Shown: positions 24,347-32,658 of the stretch, piece after piece
Position numbering within the stretch: position 1 is the first letter of the stretch
Layout of the letters: every line of letters begins with the position of its first letter
Assembly: GCA_029259945.1 (NCBI GenBank)
Contig: JAJDEF010000012.1
Location: 124,001-188,000, forward strand
DNA: 64,000 nucleotides
DNA from: Planctomycetota bacterium
Lineage (GTDB): Bacteria; Planctomycetota; Planctomycetia; Pirellulales; Lacipirellulaceae
Direction: 5' to 3'
Program-made: the position numbers and the translations under genes
Notes under the pieces: generated by a model
Databases searched by the model: none
What the model saw: only the letters and a program-made list of their open reading frames with translations
Told to the model about the DNA's origin: nothing

Positions 24347-26569
24347 ATGGCGTTTCATGGATTGTTTGCCGCCCGCACGAAAACCATTGCCTCGGTCTGC
24401 CTTGGCTTGCTGATGTTGGGGCAACTCTCAGCGAACTCACAAGAAATGCCTACCGAGGAGCAAGCAGCCGTCGCAAGCACACCGGCTGCCTTAGTGCGCG
24501 TGCATCTCCCACTCAGGGGGAATGCCGATCAAGCGGTGCAGGTGACTTTGCAGCGCACCTGCGATCGGTTACTTGCCGAGGTTCGAGCGAATAAAGACGC
24601 TCGACGTCCGTTGCTGGTGCTCCAACTCGAACCGCCCTTGGGCGAACTCCAAGCGAATGAAAGCAGTCAATTTGAACGCGTATTCGCTCTGGCCCACTTT
24701 CTCTGCAGCCGAGAGATGAACGGCGTTCGCACGGTCGCCTTTCTGCCGAGATCGATCCAAGGCCATGGGGCGCTCTTGGCCATGGCCTGCGAAGAAATCG
24801 TCATGGCACCTGATGCGCTACTTGGCAACGCCGGCATCAACGAAATGGCCGAAGGAGCCGTTCGCCAAAGCGTGGTCGCCGCCTATCGAGAAATCGCCGA
24901 AATACGACGTACCATTCCCGTGGCAATCGCCATTGGCATGATCGACCCAGCTTCAGAAGTCTCGCAAGTCGAAGCGGAAGATGGCATTCACTTTGTGCTT
25001 CGAGCCGATTTTGAATCCTTCTCCCAGGGACGTGAAATTGTTGAGCAAAAGGTACTCATTCCCCGCGGTACGATGGCCGATTTTGATGGGCGAGAAGGTC
25101 GACAGCTCGGTTTTGTCAAATATCTCACCTCGACGCGAGAGGGGGTCGCTAAAGCATTTGATATCTCTGCCCAAGCCTTGACCGAAAACAATTCGCTAGC
25201 CGCTCGCTGGCAGCCGGTGATCATCGATCTACAAGGAAAAATCACTCCGCGATTGGCTAGCCAAATAGAAGCCCTGCTAGGCCGAACGGTGGAGCAGCAA
25301 AATGTCAACTGGATTGGGCTTCGCATCGACAGTGCGGGGGGCGATTTGCAAGCGAGCTTACGACTGGCGAATGCCGTGGCCAACATCGATCCAAACTCAG
25401 TGCGAACAGTGGCATATGTCCCCGCGGAGGCTCGAGGCGGTGCTGCTTTGGTCGCGCTAGCCTGCGACCAACTAGTGATGCACTCGACGGCAAAACTCGA
25501 TGCCGTTGCCCCTGCGGTTCCTCAGCAACCCGCAGAACTCGAAGCCGCCAAAACGGCCCTTCAAGAATCGCTCGCCCCGCAAACCGAACATCGTTGGTCG
25601 CTGCTCGCCGCGATGATCGACCCGAACATCGAGTTATTTCAGTACCACAACAAAACCACAGGCGAACTCCGCATTATGAGTGGCGAGGAAGCCACCGAGT
25701 TAACCGATACCGAGGCTTGGCTGCAAGACGAAGGCAATCTGCAGTTACCTGTTCACGGCCTACGTGCCCAGGAATTGGGCATCGCCTGGAAGGCCGTCGA
25801 AACTTTCGACGAACTCAAGCGCTCGTATGGCCTAGAGAGTGATCCGCCTATTGCAAAGCCGAACTGGGCCTTGGAATTGATCGAAGCCTTGGCGTCGCCC
25901 GGGTTCTCGGTACTGCTACTGATGGTCGGATTGACAGGAATCTATCTGGAACTTCGAGCGCCTGGCCTGGGTGTTGGCGCTTTTGTGGGTACGCTTGGCT
26001 TGCTACTTTTTTTCTGGAGCCAGTATCTCAACGGCACGGCAGGTTGGCTTGAGGTAATTCTCTTTGTTTGTGGCTTAGCTTTTATTTTGATGGAGATTTT
26101 TGTCGTCCCCGGATTTGGCATTTTTGGATTGGGCGGCGGGGCTTTGGTCATCGCGTCGATTGTGCTGGCAAGCTTAACCTTTGTTCGGCCACACAGTGAA
26201 GCAGACATGGACGAGCTTGCCCGTTCGGTTGCGACCGTCGCTCTTGCCTGTGTCGGATTTATGGCATTTACGGTGGCCTCGCGCCGTTATCTCCCCCAGA
26301 CGCCCCTCTTTCGCCGTATGATATTAACTCCTCCTGCCGCCGAGGAACGCATCGCGCTCGACCATCACGAAGCAGTGGCGGACTATTCAGAACTCGTCGG
26401 CGCGAGCGGTGTGGCAACTACCGATCTTCGTCCCGCGGGCAAGGCAGAAATCAACCACGAATTCATCGACGTCATTGCAGAAGGCGAGCCGCTTGATCGG
26501 GGCACGCCCCTGGTGGTGGTCGAAGCCAAGGCCAATCGTGTGCTCGTGCGAGCTACCGGGCCGGCATAA
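24347..26569 (+). CDS. Long NfeD protein: two ClpP-like domains, membrane segments, OB fold
   Basis: A 740-aa membrane protein of the NfeD/ClpP-class group that works with flotillin-like proteins. Layout: signal peptide (1-32, ...LSANSQ); ClpP-like domain 1 (~45-270, with VRVHLPLRGNADQAV and MACEEIVMAPDALLGNAG); ClpP-like domain 2 (~285-465, with VIIDLQGKITPRLASQIEALLGR, WIGLRIDSAGGDL, VALACDQLVMHSTAKL); four hydrophobic segments (~510-640); C-terminal NfeD OB fold (ELVGASGVATTDLRPAGKAEI ... PLVVVEAKANRVLVR). The usual Ser of the protease motif is replaced by GHGALLA and GGAALVA, so peptidase activity is doubtful. A second NfeD gene and floA lie downstream. Confidence 0.85.
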   Translation: MAFHGLFAARTKTIASVCLGLLMLGQLSANSQEMPTEEQAAVASTPAALVRVHLPLRGNADQAVQVTLQRTCDRLLAEVRANKDARRPLLVLQLEPPLGELQANESSQFERVFALAHFLCSREMNGVRTVAFLPRSIQGHGALLAMACEEIVMAPDALLGNAGINEMAEGAVRQSVVAAYREIAEIRRTIPVAIAIGMIDPASEVSQVEAEDGIHFVLRADFESFSQGREIVEQKVLIPRGTMADFDGREGRQLGFVKYLTSTREGVAKAFDISAQALTENNSLAARWQPVIIDLQGKITPRLASQIEALLGRTVEQQNVNWIGLRIDSAGGDLQASLRLANAVANIDPNSVRTVAYVPAEARGGAALVALACDQLVMHSTAKLDAVAPAVPQQPAELEAAKTALQESLAPQTEHRWSLLAAMIDPNIELFQYHNKTTGELRIMSGEEATELTDTEAWLQDEGNLQLPVHGLRAQELGIAWKAVETFDELKRSYGLESDPPIAKPNWALELIEALASPGFSVLLLMVGLTGIYLELRAPGLGVGAFVGTLGLLLFFWSQYLNGTAGWLEVILFVCGLAFILMEIFVVPGFGIFGLGGGALVIASIVLASLTFVRPHSEADMDELARSVATVALACVGFMAFTVASRRYLPQTPLFRRMILTPPAAEERIALDHHEAVADYSELVGASGVATTDLRPAGKAEINHEFIDVIAEGEPLDRGTPLVVVEAKANRVLVRATGPA

Positions 26570-26656
26570 TTTACCACCGACTGGCTTTGCCTTCGTAGCA
26601 GGTAGGCTGGTAAACTACGCTGGTCGCCAATCACGCTGTCTTACGGAGCTTCATCA

Positions 26657-27238
26657 ATGTCTGGACTCGATCCGCTTACCTGGGCGATCGTATTGATGCT
26701 CGTCGGATGCGCGCTGGTGGTGCTCGAAGTATTTCTCCCTTCGGGCGGACTGCTTAGCTTTCTTTCCGCAATCACTATCGTGGGTAGCGTGGTGATGGCA
26801 TTTCGCCGTGACTTGACCACAGGCCTGGGTTTCATGGTGATTACCGTGATTGCCGTCCCCTTGACCGTGGCGTTAGCTTTTAAGTACTGGCCCCATACGC
26901 CCATGGGGAAAGCCTTTTTAGGTGAACTGGCTACCTCGGACGAAATGTTGCCAGAGGATCCACGTCGGGAGCTTGTGGGTCGAGTTGGTGTTGCCAAGTC
27001 CAAGATGCTGCCCGCCGGCTCAATCTTTATCGACGGACATCTGGTCGATGCTGTTAGCCAAGGGGTCGCGATTGAAGTAGGCCAGCCGATTGTCGTTGTT
27101 GAGGTAAAATCGAATCGTGTGATGGTTCGGCCCGCTGACGAAGAGGAAGCACGCAACGTGGCTGAGGATCCTCGCGAACTATTCTCGAAACCAATCGACG
27201 AATTCGACTTTGACTCTTTCGAGGATCCCTTGGGCTAA
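26657..27238 (+). CDS. Short NfeD-like membrane protein
   Basis: A 193-aa protein with two or three membrane segments (LTWAIVLMLVGCALVVLEVFLPSGGLLSFLSAITIVGSVVMAF and GFMVITVIAVPLTVALAFKYW) and a C-terminal OB fold (RRELVGRVGVAKSKMLPAGSIFIDGHLVDAVSQG, then IVVVEVKSNRVMVRPADEEE). This is the NfeD1b/YuaF-like architecture that partners flotillins in membrane microdomains. It follows the long NfeD gene by 87 bases and probably shares its transcript. The C-terminus is acidic (DEFDFDSFEDPLG). Confidence 0.85.
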   Translation: MSGLDPLTWAIVLMLVGCALVVLEVFLPSGGLLSFLSAITIVGSVVMAFRRDLTTGLGFMVITVIAVPLTVALAFKYWPHTPMGKAFLGELATSDEMLPEDPRRELVGRVGVAKSKMLPAGSIFIDGHLVDAVSQGVAIEVGQPIVVVEVKSNRVMVRPADEEEARNVAEDPRELFSKPIDEFDFDSFEDPLG

Positions 27239-27262
27239 TCTTGTCTCACTCGCCCCAGATGC

Positions 27263-27298
27263 AAAAAAGGACGTGCCGACTGGATAAGCCGACACGCC
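27263..27298 (-). terminator. Intrinsic terminator for the acidic repeat protein gene
   Basis: Minus strand: GGCGTGTCGGCT pairs, with G-T pairs and one bulge, with AGTCGGCACGTCC and is followed by TTTTTT. It lies 32 bases after the stop at 27330, between converging transcripts. Confidence 0.75.
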
Positions 27299-27329
27299 CT
27301 GATTTTTCGTGTGAGATAAAGACTAGGCT

Positions 27330-27791
27330 CTACTCATCATCGTCATCTTCGTCGAACGATGACTTCTCGCCACTGCCTTCGTCTTCATCGCCTTCGTCAT
27401 CACCATTGTCGTCAAAGGACGACTTGTCGCCACTACCTTCGTCCTCATCACCTTCGTCCTCATCGTCATCACCATTGTCGTCGAAGGACGACTTGTCGCC
27501 GCTACCTTCGTCCTCATCACCTTCGTCGTCATCGTCGTCGCCGTCTTCGTCGAAGGACGACTTGTCGCCACTGCCTTCATCCTCATCACCTTCGTCGTCA
27601 TCGTCATCACCATTATCGTCGAAGGACGACTTGTCACCACTGCCTTCATCTTCGTCGTCGTCACTCTCCTCAAACGTCGCTCCAGCGAGGTCAAGGTCGT
27701 TAACGCTTGTGGCAAAAGTACAGGCTGGTATGGCTAGCCAAACTAGTGCCGCCAACAACATCAATCCTACAAACCAACTTCCCTTACGCAT
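27330..27791 (-). CDS. Secreted acidic repeat protein (Asp/Glu/Ser/Gly)
   Basis: A 153-aa exported protein with GAGGAG before ATG 27791. Residues 1-28 are a signal peptide (MRKGSWFVGLMLLAALVWLAIPACTFA). The rest is about five units of ~20-23 residues built on DEDEGSGDKSSFDDNGDDD with almost no hydrophobic residue other than one Phe per unit. The charge is extreme (Asp+Glu well over half of the mature protein). Calcium or other cation binding is plausible; no EF-hand is evident. The repeated DNA could vary in copy number. It sits, reversed, between the nfeD genes and floA. The long Ser/Pro ORFs on the plus strand here are its shadows. Confidence 0.75.
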   Translation of the reverse strand: MRKGSWFVGLMLLAALVWLAIPACTFATSVNDLDLAGATFEESDDDEDEGSGDKSSFDDNGDDDDDEGDEDEGSGDKSSFDEDGDDDDDEGDEDEGSGDKSSFDDNGDDDEDEGDEDEGSGDKSSFDDNGDDEGDEDEGSGEKSSFDEDDDDE

Positions 27792-28194
27792 TGTGATACT
27801 CCTCTACCTCAAACCAACCTTGTTAGAAAAACGGGACAACTGCCCACATGGTTCTAAAAACCCATAAACTGGCCAGCCCGAAACAACCCAGCCATTTTCT
27901 GCCGAAGGGCTTGAAAGTCAAGCTGCCAATAAGGCCTCTTTGCCAAATTTATCTCTTCTGAACGGGCTAGCAAGGCACCGCTAGCAGTTTGGTGACGTAA
28001 CTCACACAAGGTCTGCTCGAAACCAGACAAATGTCCAATCGATTCATCATCCCGCATAATAATGGCTGGCCGTAGTACTGGAGCGCTATTGGCTTGCATT
28101 GACAGCAGGCAGGTAGTACAAAACGGTCAGGTGGGCGGTGGTTGGACATGCCGTCCCTCCCCTCTCCTTGGCCCCTGGATGGAGACTCTTCGCA
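27792..28194. other. Intergenic region upstream of floA
   Basis: About 400 bases holding the divergent start regions of the acidic protein and floA genes. A minus-strand ORF of 81 codons (27854-28099, MQANSAPVLRPAII...) is possible but lacks a ribosome site and any known motif, so it is not called as a gene. Confidence 0.4.
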
Positions 28195-29259
28195 ATGCTT
28201 TTGCCTGAAACGCTTCTTGGCAATCCCCTGTTGGCGGCAGGCAATACCACAACGATGTTCATCGTAGGCGCTTTTGCCGTGATGATCGCGGTGATGGTCT
28301 TTTTTGCCATCTTTGCCCGGTATGCTCGACTGTGGATTCAGTCGGTGACAACCGGTGCCGGGGTTGGCATCCTCGACCTCATCCGCATGACATTCCGCAA
28401 GGTAAATCCCACGGTAATCGTCCGCAGCAAGATTATGGCCGTGCAGGCAGGAATCGAAGAAGAGGAGGAGGGGATTACGACCAAAGCACTGGAAGCCCAC
28501 TATCTGGCCGGCGGAAATGTCCCGCTGGTTATTCGCTCGATGGTGGCCGCCCGCAAGGCAAAAATTGTCCACCTAAAATACAAACAGGCAACGGCCATCG
28601 ATCTGGCCGGTCGGAATATCCTTGAGGCCGTACAGACGAGCGTCTACCCACGCGTAATCGATTGCCCATCGCGTGAGTCGAAACGAGCTACGCTCGACGC
28701 CATCGCCAAAGATGGTATTCAACTCAAGGTTCGTGCCCGCGTCACGGTGCGAGCAAACCTCGATCAGCTCATTGGCGGAGCCACCGAAGAAACGATCGTC
28801 GCTCGAGTGGGTGAGGGCATTGTCAGCGCCATTGGTTCGGCCTTGACCCACGCCCATGTTCTAGAAAACCCAGACTCCATCTCGAAAGCAGTTCTAAAGA
28901 GAAAGCTTGATTCACAAACGGCATTTGAAATCGTCTCGATCGACATTGCCGATATCGACGTTGGCGACAACATTGGGGCCCGGCTCCAAGCCGACCAAGC
29001 CGAAGCCGATACGCGGGTGGCCCGGGCACAAGCCGAAGGTCGCCGCGCCATGGCGGTCTCGCTGGAGCAAGAGAATTTTGCCGGAATCGAGGAAAACCGG
29101 GGCCACTTGGTCGAAGCCGAAGCCGAAGTGCCCAGGGCTATGGCCGAGGCGTTCCGCAGCGGTAACCTAGGAATCCTTGATTACTACAAGCTGAAGAACG
29201 TCCAGGCAGACACCGATATGCGCGAGTCGATTGCAAGCTCTGGATCTCGACGCGATTAA
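28195..29259 (+). CDS. floA: Flotillin-like protein FloA
   Basis: A 354-aa membrane-associated scaffold of the bacterial flotillin FloA (YqfA) group. ATG 28195 with GGATGGAG upstream is chosen over the GTG at 28138. One N-terminal hydrophobic segment ([30 protein letters not shown]) anchors it. The FloA-specific domain follows ([83 protein letters not shown]). The C-terminal half has the SPFH/coiled-coil part with EA-rich heptads ([24 protein letters not shown]). It partners NfeD proteins encoded just upstream; known roles are membrane microdomain organisation and membrane fluidity. Confidence 0.95.
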   Translation: MLLPETLLGNPLLAAGNTTTMFIVGAFAVMIAVMVFFAIFARYARLWIQSVTTGAGVGILDLIRMTFRKVNPTVIVRSKIMAVQAGIEEEEEGITTKALEAHYLAGGNVPLVIRSMVAARKAKIVHLKYKQATAIDLAGRNILEAVQTSVYPRVIDCPSRESKRATLDAIAKDGIQLKVRARVTVRANLDQLIGGATEETIVARVGEGIVSAIGSALTHAHVLENPDSISKAVLKRKLDSQTAFEIVSIDIADIDVGDNIGARLQADQAEADTRVARAQAEGRRAMAVSLEQENFAGIEENRGHLVEAEAEVPRAMAEAFRSGNLGILDYYKLKNVQADTDMRESIASSGSRRD

Positions 29260-29313
29260 ACTCAAGCGATCCTTCAACAGGCTGATCAATCACCCCTAAC
29301 ACGAGTACAAGGC

Positions 29314-29958
29314 GTGCAGATTTTAGTTGGCATCTTGGTTCCCTTGATCGGCGATTTTCTCGATACGGTCGCACCGATAATTTTCCTCATTCTTTATGGC
29401 ATCTTCCAACTACTCACCGGTAAAGCGGAAGCAAAAAAGAAAGTTCCGCAGCCGCGTATGCCACGGCCCCAGCAGCCTCCTGAACTTCCAGGCAAAGCGG
29501 CACCGGTCGACCAAGCCGATGCGTTGAGGGGTGAGGTCGAAGAATTCTTGCGCCGAGCGCAAGGCAAACCACCGAAAAAACCGGCCGTTCAAAAGCGAAG
29601 ACCGAAGCCGCAACCTGCCAAACCTCGTCGACTGGTGCCCGCAGAGAGACCTAAACCCAACCTGCGACGAGAAGGCGTCAGTGAGCATGTCGCCCACCAT
29701 ATTAGCTCCTCGCAGATTGCCGCACATGCCGAGCGGTTAGGAGATAAGCTAGAGTCGACCCATGATCGTGTGGAATCGCTACTCCACGAAAAATTTGACC
29801 ATCAGATCGGAACCCTTCAACGTCAATCTAAGGCTCCTGGCACCGCCACTCCGAAGACCGACTTGGCGGCTGAGATTGCCGAGCTACTAAGTAAGCCCGA
29901 AGGAATGCGGCAGCTAATCGTCGCGCAAGAAATCTTGCGGCGGCCCGAACGATGGTAA
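29314..29958 (+). CDS. Membrane-anchored Pro/Lys-rich protein
   Basis: A 214-aa protein starting at GTG 29314, 54 bases after floA, so probably in the same operon. One N-terminal hydrophobic segment (ILVGILVPLIGDFLDTVAPIIFLILYGIFQLL) is followed by a disordered Pro/Lys/Arg-rich linker (residues ~38-120) and a helical end with an EIAELLSKPEGMRQLIVAQEILRRPERW motif. That last motif appears to be a short conserved segment, but I cannot name a family. It probably sits in the cytoplasmic membrane with FloA; role unknown. Confidence 0.6.
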   Translation: MQILVGILVPLIGDFLDTVAPIIFLILYGIFQLLTGKAEAKKKVPQPRMPRPQQPPELPGKAAPVDQADALRGEVEEFLRRAQGKPPKKPAVQKRRPKPQPAKPRRLVPAERPKPNLRREGVSEHVAHHISSSQIAAHAERLGDKLESTHDRVESLLHEKFDHQIGTLQRQSKAPGTATPKTDLAAEIAELLSKPEGMRQLIVAQEILRRPERW

Positions 29959-30000
29959 ATCGAGCACCCTTCCTTAATTTTTTACTCTGGAATTCTTCTC

Positions 30001-30207
30001 ATGCCGCTCTACGAATTTGTCTGCCAGCAATGCGAACGTGAGCAGGAACTACTCGTTCGAGGCGAAGAAACCCCGCTATGCGAAGCCTGCGGTAGTACCC
30101 GACTGACAAAGCTCCTGAGTGCCCCAGCGGCCCATTCTTCGTCGAGCCGCCCTGAGTCGCCGCCAGCAGGCTCCTGTGGCTCGGGTTGTGGCTGTTTTCC
30201 AGGCTGA
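30001..30207 (+). CDS. FmdB-family zinc-ribbon protein
   Basis: A 68-aa protein. MPLYEFVCQQCEREQELLV ... PLCEACGSTRLTKLLSAPAA is the FmdB/CxxC_CxxC_SSSS pattern: two CxxC pairs that bind zinc, then a Leu-Leu-Ser-Ala-Pro stretch. The tail is Ser/Pro-rich and ends with four Cys (GSCGSGCGCFPG), which is common in this group. The name comes from a regulator of formamidase and amidase genes, but the role of most members is unknown. It follows the previous gene by 42 bases. Confidence 0.8.
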   Translation: MPLYEFVCQQCEREQELLVRGEETPLCEACGSTRLTKLLSAPAAHSSSSRPESPPAGSCGSGCGCFPG

Positions 30208-30398
30208 TGGCAAAGCGTGCTTGGTCCCGAAATGAGGGTTTGCACGAAACCCTCCGTAAATTGCGGGATTCGTACTCACAGGCCACGTTTTCTTGATAAA
30301 ATGCGGACGCACAGATTGGCGATTTGGTCTCAGAAATCGGAGAATTGTCAAAATCGGCCCCCTTGGCTGTCGTCTGGCGAATCTCACCCGACGAAAGT
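30208..30398. other. Intergenic with one perfect hairpin
   Basis: A hairpin GAGGGTTT-GCACG-AAACCCTC occurs at 30234-30254, after the FmdB-like gene. It has no T-run. No gene was found between here and the promoter at 30399; the longer upstream part of ORF 30468 is not coding. Confidence 0.4.
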
Positions 30399-30427
30399 TT
30401 GACACCCATTTCTTGCCCTGATTATAC
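30399..30427 (+). promoter_or_regulatory. Strong sigma70-type promoter
   Basis: TTGACA (30399-30404), a 17-base spacer, and TTATAC (30422-30427). This is the best promoter match in the window. It would start transcription near 30434, giving a leader of ~245 bases before the coiled-coil gene at 30678. What the leader contains is unknown. Confidence 0.6.
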
Positions 30428-30677
30428 TGCGTTTGTAGGAACTATCTCCTGAAGTGGCAGCGATTTCGTGGGCCCATGGCCGAGCGATAGGTTCGCTTAC
30501 CAGCCAAGGTCCCTTAGTTTTCTGCCGACGATTGCAAGTCGTTATGTCGGAGCATTGGAAGCTCTTCGCACGGAACATGATCTTCGTGGTTCAGTCAGGC
30601 CCGACGACCACGGCACGATTCGGAGTTGCCTGCCTACACCAAGGCGTTGCAAACTCCCCCAAGAGGAAGCTATTTCG

Positions 30678-31517
30678 ATGAATCTACTCGGCAAAGTACT
30701 CACCGGCGTGATCCTAATTACCTCACTCATTGTGATGGTGGTGGCGGTAATGGTGTACTCAACTCACCGAAATTTCAAGGAGGACGCCGACAAGCTAACT
30801 GCCCAACTCAATAATGCGAAGCAACAAAACCAACAATTGGAAAGCAAGCTGCGTAGCCTGGAAAGCCTGTTGACCGGCGAAGTCGAGACGGCGAAGCAGG
30901 AAGTTGCAAAACTTGAAAGCGAGCGAATCCAACTGGTTGCCGAAAATACCACCTTTCAGTCGGAGCTTGACCTACTACGCCAAGAGCAACGAACCAACAC
31001 CGCGGCGGTGGTTGCTACCCAATCGAATAACGAATCGCTCACTTCCGAGGTCGATGCGCTACGAACTGCAATCCAGGAAAACCAGCAAGCTCGCGACGAA
31101 GCCGTTGCCGTCACTATTCGTGCGACCGACGAGCTTCATCAGGCCCAGGGAACGCTAACATCCCTTCGTGAGCGGAGCATTCAGTTGGTCCAAGAACTTG
31201 GTACTGCCACCTCGATGTTGCGTGAGAGTGGCATCGACCCCAGCACGGACCCCAAAGCTGGGGTGCCTAATGTGCGTGGTGTGGTAAGTGCGATCCACCG
31301 GGCCGCCGGCAATCAACTGATCGAAGTGAGCGTGGGTGCCGATGATGGCATCAAGCCAGGACACACGATCGAGGTCTTCCGTGGCGAACGCTATCTTGGC
31401 CGCGCCGAGATCCTCAAGACCGAGCCCGACCGGGCCGTGGGTCGCGTGATTCGCCGCTTCCAGCAGGGTCAAATTCAGGAGGGCGATCATGTCGCAACCA
31501 AACTTAGAATCAGCTAG
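30678..31517 (+). CDS. Membrane-anchored coiled-coil protein
   Basis: A 279-aa protein. ATG 30678 with AGAGGAAG upstream is the start; the ORF track begins too early. One N-terminal membrane segment (VLTGVILITSLIVMVVAVMVYS) is followed by a long coiled coil (residues ~35-190: KLTAQLNNAKQQNQQLESKLRSLESLL, KQEVAKLESERIQLVAEN, and so on). A small C-terminal domain follows (VRGVVSAIHRAAGNQLIEVSVGADDGIKPGHTIEVFRGERYLGRAEILKTEPDRAVGRVI), which resembles the beta-barrel of MreC-like or flagellar-type domains. A structural role at the membrane is likely. It overlaps the next small gene by 29 bases. Confidence 0.65.
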   Translation: MNLLGKVLTGVILITSLIVMVVAVMVYSTHRNFKEDADKLTAQLNNAKQQNQQLESKLRSLESLLTGEVETAKQEVAKLESERIQLVAENTTFQSELDLLRQEQRTNTAAVVATQSNNESLTSEVDALRTAIQENQQARDEAVAVTIRATDELHQAQGTLTSLRERSIQLVQELGTATSMLRESGIDPSTDPKAGVPNVRGVVSAIHRAAGNQLIEVSVGADDGIKPGHTIEVFRGERYLGRAEILKTEPDRAVGRVIRRFQQGQIQEGDHVATKLRIS

Positions 31518-31716
31518 TGCCCCCAGCATACTTAGCAAGAAACCACAGCTGAGCGTTTATACGGTCATGCTCATCGTTTCTCTTATGGCTCTATTGCTGG
31601 GCTGTTTGTTCCTCTACCTGGAACTCCGCGAATATGGCGGCTGGGGTGCCGTCCGAGGCCACGTTTCTGCCGTGACCGCCCCGGTGATCGACGCCGCGTC
31701 TGCCCTCTGGGCTTAA
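31489..31716 (+). CDS. Small membrane protein coupled to the coiled-coil protein
   Basis: A 75-aa protein with one hydrophobic segment (LSVYTVMLIVSLMALLLGCLFLYLEL) and short polar ends. ATG 31489 has GGAGGG upstream inside the preceding gene, and the 29-base overlap points to translational coupling. It probably binds the coiled-coil protein in the membrane. No family recognised. Confidence 0.65.
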   Translation: MSQPNLESASAPSILSKKPQLSVYTVMLIVSLMALLLGCLFLYLELREYGGWGAVRGHVSAVTAPVIDAASALWA

Positions 31717-31757
31717 AGCCAACGGATTGCACTCCTTTGGCTTTGTGGAAGCGCAAG

Positions 31758-32267
31758 TTAATTTGCGTCAGCTTGTTCCGGCGCACGCTGGGCTAACGCG
31801 TTGTCCAGGTCGAGCAACGAAGCCGGATCGTCTTTGACCATATTGAATTTGTGGACAATCTCACGGGCTGTTTTTTCTTCTTCGACCTGCTCGGTGATGA
31901 ACCACTCTAGCTCAACAAGCGCGGCAAAGGCTTTTTCCTTGATCGCCAACTCATAGAGCCCGTCGATCTGTTGCGTCACCAGTTGCTCTTGGGCCAGTGC
32001 TTTCTCAAACACGTCTACGATCGATTCGTAGTCGACTTCTGGTTGGGGAATCGATTGAAAGAGAACCCGACCATCACGAGCTATTTGAAAGTCGTGTAGC
32101 CGCATGGCGTGAACACGTTCTTCATCGCTTTGCAATCGCATCCAATGGGCACACCCTGTAAATTGCTTGTGCTCACACCAAGCAGCCATCGACAAATAGC
32201 TGTACGACGAGAACATCTCGTTATTGATTTGGTCGTTGATGGCGTCTTGCATCACCTGACTAAGCAT
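31758..32267 (-). CDS. ftnA: Bacterial non-heme ferritin
   Basis: A 169-aa ferritin that oxidises and stores iron in a 24-subunit shell. The Met of MLSQVMQDAINDQINNE (32267) is the start. With this start the ferroxidase residues fall at the same numbers as in E. coli FtnA: Glu17, Glu50, His53, Glu94, Gln127 and Glu130. The four-helix pattern is clear (EMFSSYSYLSMAAWCEHK, EERVHAMRLHDF, FITEQVEEEKTAREI). No Fur box was identified upstream. It is convergent with the small membrane protein gene (40 bases apart). Confidence 0.95.
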   Translation of the reverse strand: MLSQVMQDAINDQINNEMFSSYSYLSMAAWCEHKQFTGCAHWMRLQSDEERVHAMRLHDFQIARDGRVLFQSIPQPEVDYESIVDVFEKALAQEQLVTQQIDGLYELAIKEKAFAALVELEWFITEQVEEEKTAREIVHKFNMVKDDPASLLDLDNALAQRAPEQADAN

Positions 32268-32422
32268 CGGTAAGGGTTCCTGAAAAGGGTATCGAAGGGT
32301 CCACGATGAGTACTCTTGGAGATTGTAAGCCCTTTGGCGCAGGTGTCCACGCCCATCGAGAGAGTGGCGCAAAGAAAAAGACTCGCTGCCAGATTCAAAT
32401 GACTGCGAGCCTCAATCTCAAG

Positions 32423-32506
32423 TGGGCCCGACTGGAGTCGAACCAGCACGCCCTTGCGGGCACATGCCCCTCAAGCATGCGCGTCTGCCAATTCCGCCAC
32501 GAGCCC
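32423..32506 (-). tRNA. tRNA-Leu, anticodon GAG
   Basis: An 84-base class II tRNA. The acceptor stem GGGCTCG/CGGGCCC pairs with one T-G pair and discriminator A. The D arm is GCGGAATTGGCAGACGC. The anticodon stem CATGC/GCATG holds loop TTGAGGG, so the anticodon is GAG. The long variable arm is GCCCGCAAGGGC, and the T arm is CTGGTTCGACTCCAG. CCA is not encoded. It reads CUC and CUU codons. Confidence 0.95.
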
Positions 32507-32658
32507 ATTTTTACAGTCGGTTTCAAAACCCATCCTTGGCACGAAAATCTCCGGCCGCGGGATACTTTTTTGGTATTTTGAAACCGTCTCTAGCCAGAAG
32601 CTAGTGCCTCGGCGAGTAACCGAGTCTACTCAGCACAATCGGCGAGTCAAGGCGATGC

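Noticed and set aside
27241-27867. Ser/Pro-rich 208-aa ORF on the plus strand
   Set aside because: Exact antisense shadow of the acidic repeat protein, which has a signal peptide, ribosome site and terminator.
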